DNA from: Micromussa lordhowensis
Lineage: Eukaryota > Cnidaria > Anthozoa > Scleractinia > Lobophylliidae
Direction of reading: 5' to 3'
NCBI GenBank assembly: GCA_964020085.1
Contig: OZ026601.1
Location: 32,835,848 to 32,899,847, forward strand
Length of the DNA stretch: 64,000 bases
Under the pieces are notes generated by a model. It had not been told where the DNA came from, did no database searches, and saw only the letters and a program-made list of their open reading frames with translations. Made by a program: the position numbers and the translations under genes. Positions 34,423 to 64,000 of the stretch are shown here, piece by piece (the first letter of the stretch is position 1; the number at the start of each line of letters is the position of its first letter).

Positions 34423-37400
34423 TGGGACTCGAACCCTCGACCTTCCACACAGCAGACTGGCGCTCTACCAACTGAGCTAACCAGGAGGCGGTTATGTCAT
34501 TAGCAGCAAAGTGCACAAAATTGTAGGTGATGCAACAGGTGATGTACAGCTGTTGATATTGTTACCAATGGAAGCAAGGTAAGTTGCCCTGACAACACCA
34601 TAGTTTTAAGGCTAAAACTTCGTCGCAAAACTTCCTTTGTGCCTTACTCAACTGATAATTATAGTAAAGAAGGTGTATTGGCTATCTGTCACCTTGCCAT
34701 GCCTGTATACAGGCACGCAGAAGTTAATGAAAAAGAGAAGACACTTACATGACATAGGCAACTACACCAATACTCCTGAAAGCAAAGGAAATACTGATCA
34801 GTAAAATAACACGTTTCATCCTCAGTGCTGGTTTACCACATAAGGCCTCAATAAATCTTTTCAGTTTTGATCCTACAATCAATTAAACTGTTGTACAACA
34901 AACTCGAGTCTTAAAGCATATATTAAGACTAGTCTTAAATGACACAAGAGCACTCAACACCTCACACCACTTTTAATGAAAAATGATTCCTTAACTATAC
35001 CTGAACTAGAAATGCAACCTTTGATTACTAGTAAATAGTAAATGATTGATTTGTACTTACTAAGATTTACACACAAAACTTAAACACTTACATGCAAAAT
35101 AACAAATTAAAATTATACCCTTACCATATATCACTGGGCTTTCCCACAGGCTCAAATTCAAGTATTTCAGGAGCTATAATCAAAGTAAGGAGAGAAAATA
35201 TACAATTAAGCAATTACATGTTGTATATTAATTGTTTCAAGAGTCACAGTTTTGAAACAGTTTGATCTTTTACCTGCGATAAGCTATATATCAAGGTGCA
35301 ACTATGACTAGCATAACCTCTTAGGTTCTTAATAAAACTTTAAGAGACTATAATCTTGCCCATCACGCAAGCAAAGGACAGAGCCTGCCACTAGCCTGCT
35401 TGAAAAATGTACAAGCCCCAGCCTACCAGACATGCTGAATGTGCTTTAGTACTGAAGGGGTGGCAGACATTGAGTCCAAGACTCATCTGCAAGAAAGAGA
35501 GACTGAAGCTTTTCTTTGTTTTTAAAATTGCGAGACAGAGACATCTGGATGTCTGAGAGTCTGAACATCTCTTGCTCTCATTTAAAATGCTTTGATGTAA
35601 TTTATAAAAACAAACAAGCAAATCAGGACTTTCAAGACCTTCTTAGCCTTGCAATAAGTTTAGACTCTGAAACAGCTAATATGCAAAGAAAATTGAGACC
35701 ATGAGACGCACATAATCCCTAAAAAAAAGACTGCAGGACTTTTGAAATTCAACAGTCGTAAGACCCACAGTTTTTGAAGAACCATTCAAAAGTCAGAGTG
35801 GAATGACGTAATGATAATAAACCAAAGATAAATGCAGTCAGGCAAGTGCATGATGTGTGATAAAAATGCAAATACAACACTTACCAACATACTCAGGTGT
35901 TCCAACTATTAAGCAGATTTGCTCGCCATCTTTAATCTGTCGTGCTAAACCAAAATCAATGATCTTGATCTCTGGGTAGGCATGCTCTGTCATCAATAGT
36001 ATATTGTTGGGCTGCCGAAAGATAATATATATTTTGGACAATTTAAATTTTAGACCAAAAGTGTCTCCAAAAAATAAAACGTCCAAAATTTGTGGAGCAA
36101 ACTTTAGCCGAGACATAACAGTTTGATAAAATGTTTGTTAGATATTCTTGACTGTTATCTGTAAAACATTGAGGGTGTAGTAAAACTATCATTTTCACAC
36201 ACCTTAATATTTGGTTCTAATTTGTGTTTGTAGTGCTTGAAAGTTTTGGGATGCAACTAGTCCAATAGACCTCTTTAGCTTGGGCAGTTTGTTGTCCCAT
36301 TTCAGACCATGTGATGATACTCCTGAGAATTCTTGCTTTCAAATTTTTAAATAGTCATGTGCATATGAATGAATAACTTTTAGATGATAAAAGAACTATT
36401 CTCTGGAGAATATCACATGGTCTGAAATGGGAAAACAAACTGCCCAAGCTAAAGAGGTCTATTGAGATAAATATTGTCCGAAAATTAAAGGTCCAAAAAT
36501 AATAAAATGTTCAAAATGTTTTGCAAGTAATGTATCTGCTTTCCTGTTGGGTCATCAGCTCTAACCTAGGAGACCTTTCACTATGTACTGTTAAACTGGA
36601 TAAGAACATCTGATTTTCAAGCTGGATCTAAAAAAATTGGAAAATACACAGGCCAACACATGCAATGCAGCATATGTGCACAATTCATTTGAACAACTTA
36701 ACTGAACCGGCTTCATATTGTCCACAATCTTATTACTGATCTTCAATAATTTTGGAGATTTGTTGTAAAAATCTTTAAAATTAAAGCTGAGGGAAAGATT
36801 TAGCTCTGACATGGCTAAAACAATACTTGAAAAAAATGGAAGTGACACCTAATACTAAATTTAAGTGGGACTAAGATCACAGCACATGATGGAAAGGTTG
36901 GCTGTACTAACATTGAGTATAAAACAGCTTTGCCGTCTCCTGACTGAGCCATTTCACCTGTATGTATGGATTATATATGACTTTTATTTCCTGTTATCAT
37001 GTGAATGACTACTCAAACTTGGAAAATCCATCCCACCAGTGGTCCATAATCTTATTTTGCATGTACAGTCTTAAACCAAGGTCAAGTATATTTAGTACAT
37101 TAGTACCTATATCAAAGGAAGGTATTGGCATCCTTGGTGAGGCCTGTCTAAATTACAAACATGTGTACTGGGACTCAGTAAGCTTTAAATGCACAAGGTA
37201 CTTTGAAATCAAAATTTCACTGCATGTACAAATATATACATGTAACTTAGTTCTAGCGATACTTATTACTAGACGTTACTACAAGTACAATCACACTCTG
37301 TCAAGAGTTCATTAGACTTTTACTTCATTCACCATATGCAATAGCTAGCAATTGAAAGCACTAGACACTGTATTGACATTTTGGCAGTTTTCCCACACAG

Positions 37401-40400
37401 CCCTGGGTTTTTATATTAGTGCTAGTCTCCTTGTTGGCATTGCTTAAAATATTTTAGACAGCTACATACATTGTTTTTGTATCTTTGTTTATCTTGTACT
37501 TTGCCTTCGGTTTTGGTTGTTGAGTGTAATTAGTTTTATTTTGATTAATTTCTACTTACTGACGTTTGATTAATTTAGGTACATATATTACATTGTGGTG
37601 AATGAAGGCTGTTTTAGTTCCAACCGTGCCTGTAGTCATGTTGTGTAATTCAGGCAATTGAAAGAATGATATTGAATATGCCAAAAAGCTGTTAATTAAA
37701 AATGGGCAGTGAACAGGCTGTGGTCGGTTTAGCAGTGGGGTTCTGACATATGATTTAATTAACTAAAACAACCTCTAGATATTGTGTCTGTGGTTTGCAC
37801 TACGAAGGAAATGACAGACCTAAAATATTCCCTAACTTTAATAAACATTTGAAGTACTTAGTTTCATATTTTAATTAGTACATAGTTTTGTATTTCCAAC
37901 AAAATCCCAAATCAATGCCTTTCATAACAGTACAAATCTATTTGGTAACATTTCTATTTTATTTTAGAAGATTGTATATTAATATGTAATTTACATATAA
38001 ATGCTAGAAAACAGTAAAATAAAACACCTTAGTTTTTATTGCATCTCTCAGTTACATGCTCTGTGATAGGTCAATTTAGCAGGCCGTACTTTACCGCATG
38101 GCCTGCTAAAATTTAAACTGTTTTTGTTGCCACAATGTTTCGTGATTTATCACCGCATGTTCTGAACTTTTACAGCAAAGAAAGTTGAAAACTTTCTTTA
38201 ACTTTAAGTTGTGTATTAAAATGTTCTAATGACTTAACAACAATTTCGAATGGACTCCTTTCGCTTTCACCATGATAGTGTCAAAAATTTGAAAATGTTC
38301 CACATGAATAAAGACCTGATGTGTGAATGCAGTCCAGCCAGCAGCATTTGATCATCACACTTCAAGCGTAACATATAGCATGTACAGCTCAGGTATAAAA
38401 AAAAGCCAAATGGAACAAAGACAAGCTTAACCCCTCTTGAAACTATATGACATGTGAATCTCTTGAAAACTATGACATGTGAATCTCTCGCTTGCGTCCA
38501 GTCAAGATAAACTGTCATTTTTCTCAGCAGGTTTTAACACAGGAAAGCAAATACTATAACATAAGGACCTCTTGTCTGAGCTACAAATAGTTCAGGCAAG
38601 AGTACAGGAATGCGTAGAACCTGCAATTTTATGCTTTGCTACATTTAAAACACATACAAAATACTTCTTCCAAGACATTTAATATTGAACACTTCATTGT
38701 TGTCAATAATGTCTAGTATGTAGTTTTGCTTATTTACCAAATGCAAGGGAACATAGAAGGAATGCTCGGCATGGGGCAGACAGCAGGAAAATGAAACAGG
38801 AGCTGGTTTAAGTGTGATATAAACAGAACACGGAGGATTTAAATAAACTCTTTGATGACCTCTTGGGTACAGCACTTCAGCAACTTTGATAGATACCGGT
38901 TCTTTGATTAACCATGTATTTTCAATAACGACCATATAAGGGCATGTTATTGACAGGTTAAGATTGCGTGATGGGGTCCAAAAAAACATTACTAGTCATG
39001 TTTGTTAAAACAATCTTGGAAAGTAATGAAACGTTTCAGCACCGAACGCAGGTTTAATGAAGCTAGTCAGACGTTTTAAATTTCAATACGGAAAATCAGC
39101 CGTGCTTCATCATCTATACAAATATCTCTCTTTTTAACCGTGACATGCAAAATGGTTCACGGCGGGGATGGCCGATTACTTTCAGGTCAACATTTTTACA
39201 ATACCGCATGCAACAAAAAACAAAATTACAAACATATTTTTGGAATGAAGTTACTGGGAAGTAATTAAGTTGAGCCTTGAAAAATGTGTCACACACGATT
39301 ATGTTGACAATGAAATCATTTTCTACACAAAAGAAGAAATCATGACGCTTTTGTGCGAATTGTGCCACGGGTTGTTATGAAGACGCAACAGCCAAAGCAG
39401 GTGGCATTTACAAAACCCACTAAAAAGAAATACTGTGCCGTTAAGGTTGACTAAATTCCACCCCACTTTGTGATTTCTTTAGCAGCTCGGAAACACTTCA
39501 AAATTATTTCCTTGCTCAGTGACATGTCACTGTATCGACCGGTCTAAAAGAAAACATTCTCTGCATGACATAATGTCTACAAGTGATAACTCGGTTAAGT
39601 TGTAGCTCCAGGCGGCGAGATCGAAAGTATCAAAAGTATACGCGCCTAATTCTACAATGCAAATAAGCTCTGTGTTATGTTGCCGCGGAAGGGAATTAGT
39701 CTTATTTGGGTAGACGCTCATTTACGAGATTGCCATTAAATGTTGATGACTGCCGTGTTCATTAATAATGAGCTTTGAAATGCCTGTGAAATGAAAAGCG
39801 GCGATCTGTAGACGTAAAATATTAAAACGGCTTGAATGATTTTTTGATGAACAATACGCAACAGACCACCAAGGGCAAGATATACAAATGTTAAACGCTC
39901 GAGAATAATTGTACATCCATGAACAAAATGCAAAACCGTAATCGTAATTGGAAATAGCTTATTACACATGACCTGCTGAGTAAACAAGGTTCTCCCTGGG
40001 TAAATTGATTGAATTTGTCTGTGACAAAGAAATTGACTGTTGAATGTTTGCTGAAGACTCCACGCGTAACGACACCCTCACGAAAATTTAAACCCAAACA
40101 AACATTCGGAAGCAAGAACAACTCAAACATAATATCAACACCGCAGGCTTCTCACCTTAATGTCTAAATGAACATAGTCCTGATCGTGCATGTGTTTTAC
40201 ACCTTCGAGAATCTGTCTGAGTAAAAATACCACTTCTCTTTCGCTTCTGCTCGAAGCAGGTTCGTCGCTATCGTAAGCGATGCAGTGCCGATGTAGATCT
40301 CCGCCGAGTGCGCTGTGGAATCAAACACAGCGTCAACATCACAAACTGTTCTATCTTTAAAAATAAAATTCTAGAACAAAATTCTCGAACGACGAAGAAA

Positions 40401-40797
40401 CACTCACAGTTCTAAGATGAGAATGACCTCGCTCCTGGTCTCGAACACATCGTAGAGTGTGATTATCTGTGGATGTTGATGAGGAAAATTCGTCGCGTTT
40501 AACACTTCTACTTCATGCCAGACCTCCGCTCTGCAGTCTTTACCCTTCCTTCTCTTACGGACAAACTTAGCGGCGAATTCTTTCCCGGTTGCCTTTTCAC
40601 GACAACGTTTCACGACCGCGTACTGTCCTCTAAAAAGTGAAAGATAAACGCCATTCACGTAAATGATGAACAGACTGCATGAAGAATCAAGGATATATTT
40701 CACGCAACAACTCAACACGCTGCCGTGCCTACCTTCCAATTTCGTCGAAAATATCGAAGTAATTTTCAATCGGTTCTGTACGCGGGGTAAGGGCCAT
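32711..40797 (-). CDS. STK17: DRAK/STK17-type serine/threonine protein kinase (9 exons, 334 aa)
   Basis: Ser/Thr kinase of the death-associated protein kinase family, most like the DRAK (STK17A/B) subgroup, which acts in apoptosis signalling in vertebrates. Exons (5' to 3'): 40733-40797, 40408-40629, 40156-40312, 35885-36011, 35125-35173, 34749-34775, 33614-33766, 33221-33384, 32711-32751; all phases agree. Visible are the Gly loop GRGQYAVV (22-28), catalytic Lys43 in AAKF, HLD (144-146) with Asp146, DFG (167-169) and TPEYVAPE (APE at 191-193). The kinase domain spans about 13-281. KKRRRGxDCRAE-like text of human DRAK is matched by [12 protein letters not shown]. After the domain is a short basic tail (KSRRS...SKKRKKIRK), a likely nuclear signal, and no calmodulin-binding, ankyrin or death domain, unlike DAPK. 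The start has a good context (cacaATGG). Shorter than human DRAKs (372-414 aa). Confidence 0.93.
32865..33175. mobile_element. Foldback element (family D copy 1) in last DRAK intron
   Basis: gagcactttttccgtgttta with tatagcctc is mirrored by gaggctatataaacacgg and aaaaagtgctc. The inner pair is gggagaattcgaga / tcgagaattctccc around gcaaaccc/gggtttgc. A non-palindromic 3' part (tctcatctaaacaca, gaccaatgagag) is shared with the second copy at 49873-50140. Confidence 0.8.
34135..34492 (-). mobile_element. tRNA-derived SINE in DRAK intron
   Basis: The reverse complement of 34418-34492 begins cgcctcctggttagctcagt, then tggtagagcgcc and a B box gagggttcgagtccc, which is the tRNA-like head. The body continues with words such as gggttctttaacgtcccctg and accgggaactacgtgccc (plus strand). 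The whole unit is about 360 bp and non-coding. Target duplications were not identified. Confidence 0.75.
36012..40155. other. Long third intron of the DRAK gene
   Basis: A 4.1 kb intron separating the HLD-containing exon from the DFG exon. It contains the foldback at 36263-36464, a small hairpin (agcaggccgtactttaccg / catggcctgct) near 38078-38107, and an imperfect 26-bp direct duplication (ctcttgaaa...gacatgtgaat) at 38434-38484. Apart from these I see AT-rich sequence without gene-like frames. Confidence 0.6.
36263..36464. mobile_element. Foldback MITE with ~60-bp arms
   Basis: caatagacctctttagcttg and caagctaaagaggtctattg are exact inverted ends. Complementarity continues through ggcagtttgtt, ccatttcagaccatgtga and their complements. 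The centre is an AT-rich loop of about 80 bp. Confidence 0.88.
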
Positions 40798-43700
40798 TGT
40801 GAATGATATTCAAGGCTCTCCGCTTATCGCAAATCCGTAAGTCGAAGAGCTTCAATCCGAAGTCACCTTGGTGTAAACCCGGCCAGTACAGAAATATTTA
40901 GTCAGCCTTGACCTGTCACACTCAATCCCACTCGGAAAATACTTCAATAACTCCCCGCGTTCTTGCCGCGCATTTGCCTAATTGATCGACCAATCAGAAT
41001 CGTCGAATGTTATTCGGTCTCCGCCTTCACTTTATCGTCACTTCCGCCCACTCGCGCAGTTCCCGTATGATCGCCTTCTGGAATGCCGAACTGTCATCGA
41101 AATCTCCTTATAAAACCTGTTTTGGTTTCCTAGCGGATTGATCTCCCAAAATGATTTGAGGAGAAAACGCATCTGTTTTTCAGCCTCCGACTAGCAGACA
41201 ACAATTGAAGCTAAAATCGCGAAATATTTCGCTCTCAAGCTCAAGTGCTCAGGAGATCGGAATGATTATATAAGAAAAAGGGACGTTATAGGTAGACGGT
41301 ATAATGGATGGCAAGGCACATTTTGACTTTTGCTTTCTTCGAAATCTAAACACAAATAACAGAAAAAATAAAGTCAGCCAGCTCCAGCCCTTCTGCCAAG
41401 AAGGCGATGACAGGATCATTCTTCAAACGAAAAAATAAAAATAAACAACTCTTTTCAACTTGCGGTTTATCGCCATCTCAGATCAGGTTGTTTTGGTTCT
41501 CTTCCAGGCGAAGCAGAAACAAATGTTCTTGTATGCACAAGAAAACATTAGGACAAATAGCTCAAACAACAACGATTTTTAGCTACCGGTGGGCGAATAG
41601 ACACCCTTCAAATTAGCATGATTAAACGGCAAAATTAGCCTGTGCCAAATTTACTTTCAAGTACTTTAAAGAGACGTTTACATTTTGTAACTACTAAGAA
41701 AGAATCGTTTAAGAGCTATTTTAGTTCGGAGAATGTGAAATATTGACGAAATTTTATTCCAGAGGAAATATTTGGCATTACATATACAATCCTACATCCT
41801 GTTGTTTTTTGCCAAAATGGGATGGCATCGTCAGCTTTTCGTTTCGATTCGATCTTATCTCAAGGTACTTTTAGTTGGGGTTATCGCAAACAATCGACGG
41901 CTTATGCACCTAATTGCCGGTCAATGACAAAAAGATGTAAACAATGTCCTAATCTTTGGGAAAAGACCATACCACCGATTCCTAAAACCGTAATAAAGTA
42001 ACCTTTTGCGACCTTAGCCGTGTGACACAACACACAAAAGAAAATTATATAACAAATTCATGGTTTACACCGCACGTGCGCAAAAGCCTGTCAAGTCACG
42101 CTGCGCAACGTAATCTGGGTATATGGTGGCTGGAATCACACCGAAATTTTCGTTGCGTGACTACCACAGAAAATGTACGGCAGTTTCAGACTTTGTTGGC
42201 ACTAAACAATACCCCAAATTAAAAACGTTCTTTATTAAACTTATTATCGTCAACACTCCACTCATCAATGCACTAATTTTTCATGTCAAATGTCTGTTTT
42301 CAATTTTCTTTATTTTTTAAATTTCACAGAACTCAATACGAAAGCGCAGCAGATATTGACTGTAAGTACAAAACTAAGGAAAACAAAACCTAATACATAT
42401 TTACATTTACTTCATACAAATGAAAAAGAACTCAGAGAACGGAAACTTTACTTTAAAAATTCTAATAAATACCCTATTTGGATTAAGGCCTACGACAAGC
42501 AACTCGATTGTCACGCAAAGCTTGTCCAGTTTGCGCGATGACCTCGATAAGGGTGCTTTATTTCCTCCTCGTAATAAGGGAATATTACAGTTTAACAGCT
42601 TTGGATAATATATTTTTTTCATTACAGTTAATTTGAAATTTTTATCATTTTTTAACTCTTCTTTTAAAATAGATTAATTGCACAATATAGTGAAAACATT
42701 CTGGTTTCTGGCGGGGTGTGACACTCGCACGAGGCAACGCAACATATCTACAATTAGCACAATCTCGACGAAAAATCATACCAGCGAGTTAGTTTTACAT
42801 CTGCCGTTATTTAAACCTGCCATAGTTTTACATCTACATGGGTTGCATGGTGCACTAATTTGGCCTAGCAGTGCAAGGTTTTGACGTTAATCAGTTGTCA
42901 CTTGAAGCTGAAGAGAACACAATTTGTCGGATAAAAATGTAGGGTCTTCGCTTCCAAGACTTGCACTTGGTAAATCCAAACTGCTCATTACAATTCTATA
43001 TATTAGGTAGAGGGCACGCTAATTTTACCCAAAATTCGTCTGTCGTCTATACAGCCCGGCTTTTGAGAAATGTTGTCCTCTAAAAGCGCATAAGCGAGCG
43101 CGACAAAGTCGAAAGGTATTTTGGATGTTGGTTTCGTGTTGCTTGACTGAAGCTGAAGGTGTTTCAGTGTGATAAAAGGAAACAGCACAAACACGTGTAT
43201 TCGTGACTTCCCCTTCCTTCTTACTGAATCATCGTGAACTCCGACTAGGCAACGATTAACTGTCACTACCTAGAATACAAACCGGAAATGTCGCGTACGC
43301 TTTCACGCTCTTGTAGCCGAAACAGCTGTATATTAGCGAGTGGGCGCGCCAAATTACCCAGAATTCGTCTGTCATCGATATACAAAAACAACTTTGGTTT
43401 CCTGCTACTAACACCATCCTCCCTACGTCACACCGCTGTACACCCTCCACAGTTTCCTTTCCTTTAAAAGCCATTTAACAGGTCAATAAAACTGTCAATC
43501 GCTCACACCCGTAACCACATACCTGAGTCAGTTTTTAAACACATTTTAACCACGCTGTCATTCATAACATATTACTCAAGGAATTTCCAGCCATCTCAGT
43601 ATTTGTCACCTATAATCCAATGGTAACCCTAAGGCGACTAATCTCGGTCAAGACACATCGATACAAATCACAAATAACTTTCTCGATTGGGGACAGCCTC

Positions 43701-44577
43701 TTTCTAAGTTGAATTGGAAAGATCTTTATCCTTAAATCATCCATTGGAACCATGCATGTCAAAATAACAGTGCAATCTTCATTTACTGATAATTTTAAGC
43801 GGCTTCACGGGAAAGACGAACCTCTGGGAATTACAACGGCCCTCTCTAACTCTTATTGCTTTCGCGTTTTTTTCGCTGTAAAAACTATTTTAGTAGGATC
43901 ACTTGATATAACCTAAGGACGTACAGGCGACTGCAATTGTACGTCTATTCTTTCTCTACTAAGTTTTAGTATAATAATTTATATCTTTATATGTACAATT
44001 AATTTCCAACCCTCCCCCCGCATCACTAGGTCAACGTAGACGAAAATTCTCGATTTACGCCAGTTTTTTTTTCTTTTCTTTTTTTCACGCCAGGTGTGTT
44101 GTTCTATTCAGCCCAAAGGATTTGCAGCAAAGAGAGTGACAGTTTTCACTCAGGCTCACAGAGCTCACCTTTGCAACAATACCTTAAAAACAAATTTGTG
44201 AAAACATTTATGTCCATCACATTTCGTGATATCTTTAGCAGAAAAATCGACACCTACTTTCACCACCTACCACCTACTTTCGTGTTATTTTTGCGTCATC
44301 GATCTATTTTACTGAAGAAGTCACATCAATTGAAATAGTAATTTAAACATTCCCGGCGTTTGTAGATTAATGTTAAGTTTAGGACATGGCGGGCGGAATA
44401 ACTTATCGCTTCCGCACTGTCACACAAGGCGGAGATCGCTTTAATCCTTACAAATCCAAAAAGCAACCGGTAAATTCCATATGTGTACGAAAAGCACCTT
44501 CCAGAAAAACATACAAATAGTCGTATAAGGCATAACTTCAATTCCATTATCCTTTCTCGATCAGTTTGAGTGACGGA
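40798..44577. other. Intergenic region between DRAK and HECW
   Basis: Contains the DRAK promoter side (right of 40797) and the HECW 3' UTR (left of 44578), both genes being on the minus strand. A ccaatcag box is present at about 40991, some 190 bp upstream of the DRAK start codon, a reasonable distance for a CCAAT element. No TATA box was identified. A diverged direct duplication (acccaaaattcgtctgtc / acccagaattcgtctgtc) occurs at about 43027 and 43357. No coding exon was recognised. Confidence 0.55.
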
Positions 44578-63629
<19,052 letters not shown>

Positions 63630-64000
63630 CTGGCAGAAGAAGGAAAAAACAACATCTAAATTCCATCATCTACAACACTGTTAAATGAGTCCACATACAT
63701 ACATACAAACTTTATTCTCGTCCCAAAAAGACTTTTCAGAGAATACATGACAACATATTTGATAAAGTAAGATAAAAATAAAAATAAAATAAGGGATGTA
63801 AGCTATCTACAGAAGCAGTATAATCAAGTCTATATAGTAAATTACATGATTAAATTACGTTGTACTGTCCATGAAGTCTTTCATGTACATTGTGTGCATG
63901 TCTATTTAAGCCAAGTGACTCAAATGATTTGCAACGCTATCCACTGGATAGTGATTTATCCCATGAATGATATTAAACAGACCGATGATACTGTACCATT
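63630..64000. other. HECW intron reaching the window edge, with a LINE-like tail on the minus strand
   Basis: Immediately upstream of the large HECW exon is a strong acceptor (ttttttccttcttctgccag on the minus strand). Beyond it, the minus strand reads gggacgagaataaagtttgt then atgtatgtatg at about 63690-63730, an AATAAA plus simple repeat tail typical of a truncated non-LTR element. At 63935-63965 cgctatccactggatagtga starts a relative of the foldback at 29582-29728. No coding exon is seen here; the missing HECW exons lie further right. Confidence 0.55.

Overview
This is an animal (intron-bearing, moderately AT-rich) nuclear window, most likely from an anthozoan cnidarian such as a stony coral or sea anemone. 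That assignment is an inference. It rests on the gene set (HECW, DRAK/STK17 and an invertebrate-type patatin), on short phased introns, and on a dense population of small foldback/MITE elements and tRNA-derived SINEs that resemble those I associate with coral genomes. No prokaryotic, viral or CRISPR content was recognised.

Three protein-coding genes can be assembled exon by exon with matching splice phases. (1) On the + strand, 7287-22462: a 14-exon patatin-like phospholipase (about 700 aa) with a GGGNKG oxyanion motif, a GASAG nucleophile elbow, a DGG aspartate motif and a C-terminal EF-hand pair. (2) On the - strand, 40797-32711: a 9-exon, 334-aa death-associated-protein-kinase-related (DRAK/STK17) serine/threonine kinase. 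(3) On the - strand, from beyond the right edge to 44578: the last 20 exons (about 1,807 aa visible) of a HECW-type (NEDL) E3 ubiquitin ligase with a very large low-complexity exon, two WW domains and a complete HECT domain. The HECW 5' part (C2 domain, start codon) lies outside the window. The two minus-strand genes are tandem, with about 3.8 kb between them, and nothing in the sequence ties the three genes into one pathway.

The remainder is intergenic or intronic DNA rich in mobile-element debris. Region 1-7286 has a foldback element and an intact SINE with a roughly 19-bp target duplication. The patatin introns hold several MITEs, a tRNA-derived SINE family and a palindromic THAP-domain element. 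The 22.5-32.7 kb intergenic region holds several TIR elements, an 82-bp tandem repeat and a three-level nest of transposons (28.1-30.6 kb) in which the middle element has an 8-bp target duplication. DRAK introns hold a tRNA-derived SINE and two foldbacks. HECW introns hold copies of the same families plus a second SINE copy that has itself been interrupted.

Gene models are derived from reading frames, GT-AG sites and phase continuity only; no transcript data were available. Family names for repeats are given only where the structure itself (TIR, TSD, tRNA-like box, THAP cysteines) is visible.
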